DNA from: CAWEHQ01 sp051001995
Lineage (GTDB): Bacteria; Actinomycetota; Thermoleophilia; Solirubrobacterales; Thermoleophilaceae
Reading direction: 5' to 3'
DNA: 18,457 nt
Assembly (NCBI GenBank): GCA_051001995.1
Contig: JBPCMT010000056.1
Coordinates: forward strand, 1 to 18,457
This document shows, in pieces, positions 7,445-14,579 of the stretch (its first letter is position 1; the number at the start of each line of letters is the position of its first letter). A program made the translations under genes and the position numbers. The notes under the pieces were generated by a model. The model was not told the DNA's origin. It ran no database searches and saw nothing but the letters and a program-made list of their open reading frames with translations.

Positions 7445-8817
7445 CGATCGAGTCCCAGCCGGCGGGAGAGGTCGGAGCGCATGCGGCGGTCGGGGTCGAC
7501 GCGGTCGCGCACCGCCCGCCACTCGTCGAGCCGCGGGTACATCCGCGGCAGCAGCTCCGGTCGCATGCGCGAGTCCTTCGCCAGGTAGAGCCGGCCGCCG
7601 ACATCGGCGACCAGCTCGTCGAGGCCGTCGAGCAGGTCGGCCAGCCCGCCGCCGCCGGCCGGGAGATCGAGCGCGAGCGTCCAGCCGGGGAGCGGGAAGG
7701 AAAGCGGGCCGGCTTCCGGCCCCAGCCGCTTAATCACCGCGAGGAACGACGGCGACCGCGCGCCGGCGAGCCGCTCGAGCACCGCGCGCACCGTCCGCTC
7801 CTGCCCGAAGGGCACGACCAGCTGGTACTGGAGCAGCCCCGAGGGTCCGTAGAGCCGGTTCCAGTCGCGCACGCCGTCGAGCGGATGGAAGAACGCCCGC
7901 ATCCCCTCGAGCTGCCCGCGCCGCTCGCGCGGCGCGCGCCGAAACCAGAGCTCGTTGAAGGCGCGAACGGCGGCCGGGCGCAGCAGGCCGCGTGGCGCCC
8001 ACGGCGGAGCGGCGATCGCGCCGTCTGCGGGCGCGGCGAGCGTGGGCTTTCCATCGCGCTCGGCGGCGACCTGGTCGGCGGTCGCGTGGTCCCCGCGGAT
8101 CAGCACCGAGCGTCCGAGGCGGGCGCCGCGCGCCAGGCAGTCGATCCACGCGACCGAGTAGCGGTAGCGCGCGTCGCCGGACTCCATTCGAGCCATGACG
8201 TCGTCGAGGTCGCGCGCGCGCTCGGTGTCTACCACCATCCGGTCGCTCTCGATCCGGAGCAGGCGCAGCGTCGCCTCGAGGATCACGCCGGTGAGCCCCA
8301 TTCCGCCGGCCGTGGCCGCGAACAGGTCCCCGTCCTCGTCGTGGCTCACGCGCCGCCGCTCGCCGTCCGGGGTCAGGAGCTCGATGCAGGCGACGTGGGC
8401 GGCGAAGCCGCCGTCGCGATGATGGCTCTTGCCGTGCACGTCCGAGGCGATCGCCCCGCCGACGGTGACGTGCCCCGTCCCCGGCACGACCGGCAGGAAG
8501 CGCCCGCGCGGGACCAGGAGACGGGTGAGCGATGCCAGGCTGGCGCCCGCCCCGACGGTCAGCAGGTCGCCATCGAGGTCGAGCCGCCGCACGGCGTCGA
8601 GGGCGGTGGTGCAGAGCACCGCTCCGCCGGCGTTCTGGGCGGCGTCGCCGTAGCTGCGCCCGAGGCCGCGGGCCACCACGCCGCGCGCTGGAGCGTGCTC
8701 CACCGCGGTTCGGAGCGTGGCCACGTCGGCGGGCTCGGTCACGGTCGCGAGCGTCGGCGCCGTCCGCCCCCAACCGGTGAGCAGCCGCGGTTCGGCCGCG
8801 ACCCCAACAGCGCTCAC
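7441..8817 (-). CDS. dprE1: Decaprenylphosphoryl-beta-D-ribose 2'-oxidase DprE1 (Ala at the benzothiazinone-Cys position)
   Basis: This 458-residue FAD-dependent oxidase (M. tuberculosis DprE1 is 461) oxidizes the 2'-OH of decaprenylphosphoryl-ribose. The N-terminus has TGWGRTAP and the FAD segment ARGLGRSYGDAAQN. PGTGHVTVGGAIASDVHGK contains the conserved active-site His128 region (Mtb His132), and YLAKDS contains Lys414 (Mtb Lys418). The substrate-domain landmarks AFNELWFR, FFHPLDGVRDWNRLYGP, FLAVIKRLGP and PLSFPLPGW are all present. Where Mtb reads PGWNICVD, with Cys387 the covalent target of benzothiazinones, this protein reads PGWTLALD, so Ala382 replaces that Cys. The start is GTG at 8817, six bases after the ubiA stop; the stop overlaps the dprE2 start. 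This is the middle gene of a DPA operon. Confidence 0.95.
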   Translation of the reverse strand: MSAVGVAAEPRLLTGWGRTAPTLATVTEPADVATLRTAVEHAPARGVVARGLGRSYGDAAQNAGGAVLCTTALDAVRRLDLDGDLLTVGAGASLASLTRLLVPRGRFLPVVPGTGHVTVGGAIASDVHGKSHHRDGGFAAHVACIELLTPDGERRRVSHDEDGDLFAATAGGMGLTGVILEATLRLLRIESDRMVVDTERARDLDDVMARMESGDARYRYSVAWIDCLARGARLGRSVLIRGDHATADQVAAERDGKPTLAAPADGAIAAPPWAPRGLLRPAAVRAFNELWFRRAPRERRGQLEGMRAFFHPLDGVRDWNRLYGPSGLLQYQLVVPFGQERTVRAVLERLAGARSPSFLAVIKRLGPEAGPLSFPLPGWTLALDLPAGGGGLADLLDGLDELVADVGGRLYLAKDSRMRPELLPRMYPRLDEWRAVRDRVDPDRRMRSDLSRRLGLDR

Positions 8818-8823
8818 GTACCG

Positions 8824-9813
8824 CTACACGCCGAGGTAAACGCCGGCGCCGTAGGCGAGCAGCCAGACCAGGGCGGACAGTTGGAGCCCGCGGTCGCGCA
8901 GCACCAGCTCCTCCGGGGCGCTCCCGCGGCCGTTGCCGAGCAGCAGCGCGTAGCGCAGCACGAAGAGGACGAAGGGGACGATCGACAGCTCGAACCAGGG
9001 CAGCCCGGAGCCGCCCGACTGCTCGAACGCCCACAGGCAGTACGCGGTGATCGTCACCGCCGAGGACATCGTCCACACGAAGCGCAGGTACTCGCGCGAG
9101 TACTCGGACAGCGTGGCTCGAACGGACCCGCGCTCCGGCCCGAGGTCGATGTGCTCGCCGTGGCGCTTGCCGGCGACCATGAACAGCGAGCCGAACGATG
9201 CCACGATCAGGAAGTAGCGCGAGATCGGCACCCCAACCGCCAGGCCGCCCGCCACGGCACGGATGATGAACCCGGAGGCCACCACCGCGATGTCGATCAC
9301 CGCGGTGTGCTTGAGAAACAGCGTGTAGGCCACGCCGATCGCGACGTACAGGGCCATCAGCGCGAGCAACTCGAGGCTCACCGCCGCCGCAAGCGCGAAC
9401 CCGCCCGCGAGCAGCAGCGCTCCGACGCCGAGCGCCATCTCCACCGAGACGAGCCCCGCGGCCACCGGCCGGTGGCGCTTGTGGGGGTGGGCGCGGTCGG
9501 CCTCGGCGTCGCGCGCGTCGTTTACGAAATAGGTGCCGCTCGCGACGAAGCAGAACGCGGCGAAGGCGAGCAGCGCGCTGCCGAGGGCGTCCGCCTGGGT
9601 GAGGACCCCGGCCGCGCCCGGCGCGGCGAATACGAGCAGGTTCTTGATCCACTGCTTCGGGCGCGCCTCGCGCAGCAGGGCCCCGGGGAGCGAACGCCCG
9701 GACGCGCGCGGCAGGTGGCCGTTCGCAGCAGGACGCGCGACGGTCTCGAGCGGCGGCCCGGAGGCCTCCGCTCTGGCGGCCTCACGGTCGATGGGCTGAA
9801 GCTGCTCGGGCAC
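8824..9813 (-). CDS. ubiA: Decaprenyl-phosphate phosphoribosyltransferase (UbiA family, Rv3806c-like)
   Basis: The 329-residue polytopic membrane protein is of the UbiA prenyltransferase fold. The first Asp-rich motif is NDARDAEAD (98-106), followed by HPHKRHRPVAAG, and the second motif region is LKHTAVIDIAVVASGFIIRA (about 167-186). SLFMVAGKR and LRFVWTMSS also match the Rv3806c subfamily, not menaquinone or heme prenyltransferases. The enzyme transfers phosphoribose from PRPP to decaprenyl phosphate, the committed step to DPR and DPA. About nine hydrophobic helices are visible between 60 and 328. The first ~45 residues are Ala/Pro-rich, unlike the family core (which begins near REARPKQWIKN), so the GTG start at 9813 is uncertain. 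dprE1 follows after 6 bp, giving the order ubiA-dprE1-dprE2. Confidence 0.92.
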   Translation of the reverse strand: MPEQLQPIDREAARAEASGPPLETVARPAANGHLPRASGRSLPGALLREARPKQWIKNLLVFAAPGAAGVLTQADALGSALLAFAAFCFVASGTYFVNDARDAEADRAHPHKRHRPVAAGLVSVEMALGVGALLLAGGFALAAAVSLELLALMALYVAIGVAYTLFLKHTAVIDIAVVASGFIIRAVAGGLAVGVPISRYFLIVASFGSLFMVAGKRHGEHIDLGPERGSVRATLSEYSREYLRFVWTMSSAVTITAYCLWAFEQSGGSGLPWFELSIVPFVLFVLRYALLLGNGRGSAPEELVLRDRGLQLSALVWLLAYGAGVYLGV

Positions 9814-9880
9814 GGTCGTCTACAGGCAGGGGAATGGACCTGTCGGACAGATGAACTGCCCGCGGCGGGGCCGGTCGAAA

Positions 9881-9954
<74 letters not shown>

Positions 9955-9967
9955 GAGAAGGGCTCCT

Positions 9968-9996
9968 AGGGTAGCGGACGACGCCGGACCGCTCAG
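9968..9996 (-). promoter_or_regulatory. Possible promoter of tRNA-Asp
   Basis: On the minus strand TACCCT (9973-9968) fits the TAnnnT -10 pattern and would place the transcript start about 7 nt before the mature tRNA 5' end. CTGAGC, 17 bp further upstream, is a weak -35 (3 of 6) and overlaps the stop codon of the 52-residue gene. The call rests on spacing, and the -35 match is poor. Confidence 0.35.
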
Positions 9997-10151
9997 GCGT
10001 CCGGTCGGGCGTCGGCCCCGTCCCGACCGGCATCGCGCTCGCCTCTGCGGGCCCGCACCTGGTCGATCGCGAGCCACGCGAGGAACGCGACCACCGGCAC
10101 GAAGAAGATCAGCGACACGAGGTCGTGGCCGACGTGGGCGATCACCGTCAT
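9993..10151 (-). CDS. Small single-pass membrane protein, 52 residues, unknown function
   Basis: The reading frame from ATG at 10151 to TGA at 9993 gives 52 residues beginning MTVIAHVGHD. Residues about 11-29 (LVSLIFFVPVVAFLAWLAI) form one strong hydrophobic helix. After it comes a charged tail rich in Arg, Asp and Gly (QVRARRGERDAGRDG...), so the positive side would be cytoplasmic with the N-terminus outside. A -10-like TACGCT ends exactly 6 nt before the ATG, which fits a leaderless transcript, and no Shine-Dalgarno is present. I do not recognise the family. It sits alone between ppk1 and tRNA-Asp, in the same orientation. The clean split between a hydrophobic helix and a polar tail supports a real gene, though its small size leaves doubt. 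Confidence 0.6.
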   Translation of the reverse strand: MTVIAHVGHDLVSLIFFVPVVAFLAWLAIDQVRARRGERDAGRDGADARPDA

Positions 10152-10157
10152 GCGCCG

Positions 10158-10178
10158 AGCGTAGCTGGCGGGCCCGCC
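10158..10178 (-). promoter_or_regulatory. Leaderless-type -10 and 12-bp palindrome before the 52-residue gene
   Basis: Minus-strand TACGCT (10163-10158) lies 6 nt before the ATG. Just upstream, ggcgggcccgcc (10167-10178) is a perfect 12-bp palindrome located in the -10/-35 spacer, where a repressor could act. No clear -35 is seen. Confidence 0.4.
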
Positions 10179-10291
10179 GGTCTCGGAGGGATGCGGCCGG
10201 TTCTCAACCTTTTCACACGCTCCGGACCGCCGCGCGTCAGCCTTCCCACCGACGAGATCCCCTCCTCGTTACCGCGCGTGGCTCCGTGGGC

Positions 10292-10310
10292 CGTGGCCTC
10301 CGGGGCCACG
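10292..10310. terminator. Hairpin downstream of ppk1 (possible terminator)
   Basis: cgtggcc (10292-10298) pairs with ggccacg (10304-10310) around a 5-nt loop, 65 bp past the ppk1 stop in the ppk1 direction. A short T-run (tttt, about 10316-10319) lies on the plus-strand side, the wrong side for ppk1, so the terminator role is uncertain. The rest of the 223-bp gap shows nothing clear. Confidence 0.3.
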
Positions 10311-10374
10311 TCGCCTTTTCGGAGCCGGGCGCGCCGGCCGTGGCGCTGAACCCGTCGCGTCGCGCGAGCCCGGC

Positions 10375-12513
10375 TCAGGGCTCGGCGAGCGCCGAGCGCT
10401 CGATCGCCGCCTCGATCAGCTCCTCGTGGGCCGCGCGCTCGCCGCCCGTGCGGCGCTTCCATTCGCCGTCGGGGGCGAGCTCCCAGGAGAAGGTGTCATC
10501 AGCCAGGCAGCGCTCGAGCGTGTCCTCGAGCTCGGCGCGCAGGGCGGGGTCGGACACGGGCGCGAGCAGCTCCACGCGATCGTCGAGGTTGCGTGGCATG
10601 AGATCGGCGGAGCCGATGTAGTAGCTCGTCTCCTCGCCGCGCCGGAACGAGTAGATCCGCGAGTGCTCGAGAAAGCGCCCCACGACCGACCGGACCGTGA
10701 TCGTCTCGCTGACCCCGGGCACGCCGGGCATCAGCGAGCAGATCCCGCGCACCGCGAGATCGATCTGTACGCCGGCCCGCGACGCTTCATACAGCGCGCG
10801 GATGCAGCGGCGATCGACGAGCGCGTTGATCTTCATCGCGATCCGCGCCGGCTCGCCATCGCGGTGCGCCGCCACGGTCGCCTCGATCTCCTCGAGCAGC
10901 GCGTCACGCAGGTACTCCGGCGCCACGAGCACGCGGCGGAACTTGGCGGGCCTGGCGAACCCCGTGAGCAGGTTGAACATGTCGGCCACGTCCGCCGTGA
11001 TCTCGCGATCGGTCGTGAACAGGCCGAAGTCCTCGTAGAGGCGGGCGGTCTTGGCGTGGTAGTTCCCCGTGCCTATCTGGACGTAGTGGCGCACGCCGCG
11101 GCCCTCGCGGCGCACCACGAGCAGGCACTTCGCGTGCGTCTTGAGCCCCGGCAGCCCGTGCACCACGTGCGCGCCGACCTCCTCCAGGGCGCGCGTCCAC
11201 TCGATGTTGCGGCGCTCGTCGAAGCGCGCCTTGAGCTCGACCATGCACACCGCCTGCTTGCCCTGCTCGGCCGCCTCGATCAGCGACGGGACCAGGGCCG
11301 AGTCGTCGGAGGTCCTGTAGACCGTGAGCTTGATCGCCAGCACGTTGGGGTCGCGCACCGCCTGCTCGAGGAAGCGCTCGACGCTGGAGCCGAACGAGTC
11401 GTAGGGATGATGCACGAGCAGGTCGCGCTCGCGCATCGCCGCGAACAGGTCCGCCTTCTCGCGGCCGTCGGACTGGAACGCCGGGCGCGTGACGGGCGTC
11501 CACGGCCGGTCGCGGAGCTTGCGGTGGCCGTCGAGGTCGTGGAGCTCCCACAGGTCGGTCATGTCGAGCAGGCCGTCCACGTCGTAGACCTGGCGCTCCT
11601 CCACGTCGAGCCAGCCGACCAGCCGCGAGCGCATCTCGGGCGCCATCCCCGATCCCACCTCGAGCCGGACAACCTCTCCGAAGCGGCGGCGGCGAAGCTC
11701 GTCCTCGACGGCGCGAACCAGGTCGTCGGCCTCGTCGGAGACGGTGAAGTCGGCGTCGCGGGCCACGCGGAAGACGTCGTGGCTGACCACCTCCGTGCCG
11801 GGGAAGAGCTCGCCGAGGTGGCGTGCGATCACGCTCTCGAGCGGGACGAACGTACCGCCCTCGATCTCGACGAACCGCGGCAGCACCTCCTTGGGGACCT
11901 TCACGCGAGCAAAGCTCTCGGCCCCGGAGATGGGATCGCGCAGCCACACCGCGAGGCTCAGCGAGAGGTTCGAGATGTAGGGGAAGGGCCGGCCCGGCCC
12001 CACGCCGAGCGGCGTCAGCGCGGGAAAGATCTGCTCGTGGAAGCGGCGGTCGAGAGCCTCGAGCTCGGGCTCGTCGCAGTCGTCGCAGGACACGACCTTG
12101 ATGCCCTCGCGCGCCAGCGCCGGGCACAGCTCCTCCGCGAACTGCCGCGAGTGCCGATGAGCCTGCGCGCGCACGCGCTCCGCGACCCCATCGATCGTCT
12201 GCGACGGGCTGAGCCCGTCGGGCCCCCGCACGTCGATGCCGGCGTCGACCTGGTCGTGGAGGCCGGCGACCCGCACCATGAAGAACTCGTCGAGGTTCGA
12301 CGCGTAGATCGCAATGAACTTGAGCCGCTCGAGCAGCGGCAGCGACTCGTCCTCGGCGAGCTGGAGCACGCGGTCGTTGAAGTCGAGCCACGACAGCTCG
12401 CGGTTGGTGTAGAGCTCGGGCGCGTCGAGCGAGGGCGCCTCTCGCTGCGGCGCCTCGCCCGACTCGGCCGGGCGCTCTGCGACTTCGGTCTGGCTGTTAG
12501 CAGCGTGCGGCAT
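10375..12513 (-). CDS. ppk1: Polyphosphate kinase 1
   Basis: The 712-residue protein matches PPK1 in length (about 690-740) and motifs. The N-terminal domain begins YTNRELSWLDFNDRVLQLAED, followed by LKFIAIYASNLDEFFMVRVAGL. The catalytic core has VLAIKLTVYRTSDDS, ELKARFDERRNIEW, and the autophosphorylated histidine segment LKTHAKCLLVVRR (His460, equivalent of E. coli His435). HYVQIGTGNYHAKTARLYED and the second conserved His in HSRIYSF (His617, equivalent of His592) follow. The enzyme reversibly transfers the ATP gamma-phosphate onto polyphosphate. I chose the ATG at 12513 (MPHAANSQ) instead of a much longer in-frame extension. It lies 2 bp after the CHAD-C stop, and the extension would run over that gene. 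It is the last gene of the polyphosphate block. Confidence 0.97.
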   Translation of the reverse strand: MPHAANSQTEVAERPAESGEAPQREAPSLDAPELYTNRELSWLDFNDRVLQLAEDESLPLLERLKFIAIYASNLDEFFMVRVAGLHDQVDAGIDVRGPDGLSPSQTIDGVAERVRAQAHRHSRQFAEELCPALAREGIKVVSCDDCDEPELEALDRRFHEQIFPALTPLGVGPGRPFPYISNLSLSLAVWLRDPISGAESFARVKVPKEVLPRFVEIEGGTFVPLESVIARHLGELFPGTEVVSHDVFRVARDADFTVSDEADDLVRAVEDELRRRRFGEVVRLEVGSGMAPEMRSRLVGWLDVEERQVYDVDGLLDMTDLWELHDLDGHRKLRDRPWTPVTRPAFQSDGREKADLFAAMRERDLLVHHPYDSFGSSVERFLEQAVRDPNVLAIKLTVYRTSDDSALVPSLIEAAEQGKQAVCMVELKARFDERRNIEWTRALEEVGAHVVHGLPGLKTHAKCLLVVRREGRGVRHYVQIGTGNYHAKTARLYEDFGLFTTDREITADVADMFNLLTGFARPAKFRRVLVAPEYLRDALLEEIEATVAAHRDGEPARIAMKINALVDRRCIRALYEASRAGVQIDLAVRGICSLMPGVPGVSETITVRSVVGRFLEHSRIYSFRRGEETSYYIGSADLMPRNLDDRVELLAPVSDPALRAELEDTLERCLADDTFSWELAPDGEWKRRTGGERAAHEELIEAAIERSALAEP

Positions 12514-12515
12514 AT

Positions 12516-13112
12516 TCAGCTCGCGTGGACCCCCTCCTCGCTGCCGGACTGAAGCGTAGCGCCGGCGGCGCGGGCGAGGTCGCCTTCGAGCGCCTCGCGA
12601 AAGCCGTCGCCCTCGAGCTTGGCCCACTCGCGCACGAAGCGCACGTAGAGCACGTGGCGGCGCGCGCGCAGGTAGGCGTGGAGCGCCTCGAGGCCGCGGT
12701 AGCGGGTGCGGTTGGGCGCCGCGCGCGCGGCGTCGGGGTCCAGGTCCGTGGCGCGCTCGCCCGCCCCGGCTCGAATGGCGGTAGCGTCCTCGGCGCGCAG
12801 CCGCTTCACGTGTCCCCGCACGAGCGGCAGCATCTCGTCGCAATCGTGGATCTCGCCCAGGAGCGTCTGAAGCGCCTTCGCGCGCTTCGCGCCCCGCTTG
12901 GCGGGCTGCCCGAAGCACGGCTCCACCAGCTCGAGCAGGTAGCGGACTCGCTTGGCGGCGATCCGCATGTCGTGCAGCGCGGTCACGTTCTCGGGATCGC
13001 GCGCCGCGCCGGCGAACGAGTGGAGCTCGTCGAGGCGAGTGCGCGCGATCCGCAGGGCGTTCTCGGCCAGCGCGCCGTCCGGGTCGAGCCCCTTGACCTT
13101 GCGCGCCTTCAT
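12516..13112 (-). CDS. CHAD half-domain protein, C-terminal-half type (polyphosphate-binding family)
   Basis: This helical protein of 198 residues has one CHAD signature: LHDMRIAAKRVRYLLELVEPCF at about 46-67, with His47. LLGEIHDCDEM at about 84-93, with His89, corresponds to the LGxxHD helix of the second half of CHAD domains. KxxxH and Arg/Lys-rich helices provide a basic face. CHAD (conserved histidine alpha-helical) domains bind inorganic polyphosphate, and full-length domains contain two such four-helix halves in one chain. Here only one half is present. ATG 13112 overlaps the preceding CHAD-N stop (ATGA), and ppk1 starts 2 bp after the stop. It most likely pairs with the CHAD-N product. 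A self-assembling homodimer is the alternative. Confidence 0.85.
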   Translation of the reverse strand: MKARKVKGLDPDGALAENALRIARTRLDELHSFAGAARDPENVTALHDMRIAAKRVRYLLELVEPCFGQPAKRGAKRAKALQTLLGEIHDCDEMLPLVRGHVKRLRAEDATAIRAGAGERATDLDPDAARAAPNRTRYRGLEALHAYLRARRHVLYVRFVREWAKLEGDGFREALEGDLARAAGATLQSGSEEGVHAS

Positions 13113-13615
13113 GGCTTCTCGGCTCCAGGTGGCGCCCACGTCGTCCTCGCGGCCGCCGACAGCGCCAGAAGGCGCCCCTGCAGGTCGATCTCCTCCACGC
13201 GCTCGAGACGGCGGGCGAGCAGCGCGTTGCCGCTCTCCTGACTCTTCGAGAGCTCCGCGATCAAGCCGTCGAGCCCGGGGCGGTCCGGGGCCGCGAGTCC
13301 GGCGCCCACCCGCTCGAGCGCCGCGATCGCGACGTCCGGGTCGCGGCGCTCGCCGAGGTCGTCGGCCAGTGCCTTGACCTCGCGCAGCGTCTGCCGCAGC
13401 TCCCGCTTGGGAAAGCACGGAGCGAATACCTCGAGCACCGCGCGCAGCCGGCGGCTGGCCACGCGCATGTCGTGCACGCGCTCGACGTCGCCGGTGTCCA
13501 GCACTCCCTCCGTGAACGAGAACAGCTCCCCGGTGCGCACCTCCACCGCGTCGGCCGCCGCCTCGCTGAAGCTGCTCTGTGGAGCGATGCCCGGGATCGC
13601 GCGTGCCTTGGCCAT
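13109..13615 (-). CDS. CHAD half-domain protein, N-terminal-half type (polyphosphate-binding family)
   Basis: The 168-residue alpha-helical protein has VHDMRVASRRLRAVLEVFAPCF (about 47-68, His48) and LADDLGERRDPDV (about 83-95), the pattern of the first half of a CHAD domain (VHxMRVxxRRLR...LGxxRDxDV). It ends with a long helix and the tail TTWAPPGAEKP. The HDMR...PCF core is strikingly like that of the neighbouring CHAD-C protein, as expected for the two pseudo-symmetric halves of the fold. Its ATG shares one base with the ppx stop (TGATG), and its stop overlaps the CHAD-C start (ATGA), so equal, coupled synthesis is likely. A cytosolic polyphosphate-binding role is inferred from family knowledge and from the ppx/ppk1 context. 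Confidence 0.85.
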   Translation of the reverse strand: MAKARAIPGIAPQSSFSEAAADAVEVRTGELFSFTEGVLDTGDVERVHDMRVASRRLRAVLEVFAPCFPKRELRQTLREVKALADDLGERRDPDVAIAALERVGAGLAAPDRPGLDGLIAELSKSQESGNALLARRLERVEEIDLQGRLLALSAAARTTWAPPGAEKP

Positions 13616-14505
13616 CAGGCCTCAGCCCCGGCGACCATCTCGATGATCACACCCTCGCGCAACCCGCCTCCGCCGATCGTGAGCGGGTGCCCGAGCGTGT
13701 CCGACAGCGCCTCGAGGACCAGGATGCCGGCGGGCAGGAGCCGCACCCGGCGAGCGTCGAGCTCGAAGCGCCTCGCCACCTCGTCCACCTCCGTGGTGCA
13801 GAGGATTCGTACGCCGCGCTCGAGCGCGTCGTGCGCCAGCTCCGCGCCGACGACCCGCCGCAGCGAGGTGGCGCTGCCGCCGACCGCCACCGCGCGCTGC
13901 ACCGGAGGCGGGACGAGTCCCTCGAAGATGCCGGCGACGTGCTCGCGCACCGCCTGGAGCTCGGCCGCGGCCGGGGGGTCGGAACGGACGTAGCTGTCGG
14001 TGAGAAAGCCGGAGCCGATTCGGAAGGTCTCAGACCATTCGACGCCCCCCGCCACGGTCCCGATCGCGATCTCCGTCGAACCGCCGCCGACGTCCACGAC
14101 GGCGACCTGGCCCTCGACCGGAGCGCCGAGCGCCTTGGTGGCACCGAGGAAGGAAAGTCGTGCCTCCTCGTCGCCGGTCAGCACGCGTACCGCTATCCCG
14201 GCCTCCGCCTTGACCGCGGCGGTCAGGAGCTCGCGGTTCGCCGCCTCTCGAATCGCGGCCGTGGCCACCACCTCGATCCGCTCCGCCCCGTACTCGTGGG
14301 CGTGGCGGGCCTGCGTCGCCACGGTCTCGGCGGTCTCGCCGACCTTGTCGGTCGGTATGACGCCCGCGTTGCCGAGGCTCTTGCCGAGCTGGTTGTAGAC
14401 CCGTTGGGTCATGAGCTCGCGCAGGCGCCCGTCGCTGGCCTCCGCCACGAGCAGGCGGGTGGTGTTGCTGCCGATGTCGACGCAGGCGTAGGCCACGCGC
14501 GCCAA
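13615..14505 (-). CDS. ppx: Exopolyphosphatase / guanosine pentaphosphatase (Ppx/GppA family)
   Basis: The 296-residue protein has the ASKHA-fold signatures: DIGSNTTRLLVAE (phosphate-1), ATAAIREAANR, LTGDEEARLSFLGA with the catalytic-type Glu residues, VVDVGGGSTEIAIG (phosphate-2), RIGSGFLTDSYV, and AVGGSATSLRRV. It is of the short actinobacterial type without the C-terminal HD-like domain of E. coli Ppx, comparable to mycobacterial Ppx1/2. Expected reaction: stepwise removal of terminal phosphate from polyphosphate, or hydrolysis of pppGpp; the two cannot be separated by sequence. The start is TTG at 14505; GTG at 14496 is a plausible alternative, since DIGSN normally lies about 10 residues in. 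It opens the tightly joined series ppx, CHAD-N, CHAD-C, ppk1. Confidence 0.93.
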   Translation of the reverse strand: MARVAYACVDIGSNTTRLLVAEASDGRLRELMTQRVYNQLGKSLGNAGVIPTDKVGETAETVATQARHAHEYGAERIEVVATAAIREAANRELLTAAVKAEAGIAVRVLTGDEEARLSFLGATKALGAPVEGQVAVVDVGGGSTEIAIGTVAGGVEWSETFRIGSGFLTDSYVRSDPPAAAELQAVREHVAGIFEGLVPPPVQRAVAVGGSATSLRRVVGAELAHDALERGVRILCTTEVDEVARRFELDARRVRLLPAGILVLEALSDTLGHPLTIGGGGLREGVIIEMVAGAEA

Positions 14506-14547
14506 GCTTCGCAGACGCTCGCCGACCGCCTTGGGGGCGACGCCCGC

Positions 14548-14578
14548 CGGCGCGGCCTACCGGCCGGCGGCCGCGCCG
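14548..14578. terminator. GC hairpin between the CxxC gene and ppx
   Basis: cggcgcggcc (14548-14557) pairs perfectly with ggccgcgccg (14569-14578) around an 11-nt loop. It starts 2 bp past the stop of the CxxC/HxxC gene and ends 43 bp before the ppx start, both read leftward. It could terminate the small gene's transcript or act as a partial terminator in front of the polyphosphate operon. No U-tract. Confidence 0.6.
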
Positions 14579-14579
14579 C

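Noticed and set aside
7445..7522. 26-residue N-terminal extension of DprE2
   Set aside because: It would overlap dprE1 by over 80 bp and has no family similarity; the ATG at 7444 gives the expected length and an ATGA overlap.
9841..9870. Short inverted repeats (ctgtc/gacag, cccgc/gcggg) between tRNA-Asp and ubiA as a terminator
   Set aside because: Stems are too short or the loops too small to fold convincingly.
10200..10216. TCA-containing pair (ctcaacc, tcacacg) downstream of ppk1 as another 11-bp array
   Set aside because: The two cores are 9 bp apart, not 11, and there is no third unit.
12514..12918. 135-residue N-terminal extension of Ppk1
   Set aside because: It lies entirely on top of the CHAD-C gene, is Arg/Ala-rich without PPK features, and the ATG at 12513 gives a normal PPK1.
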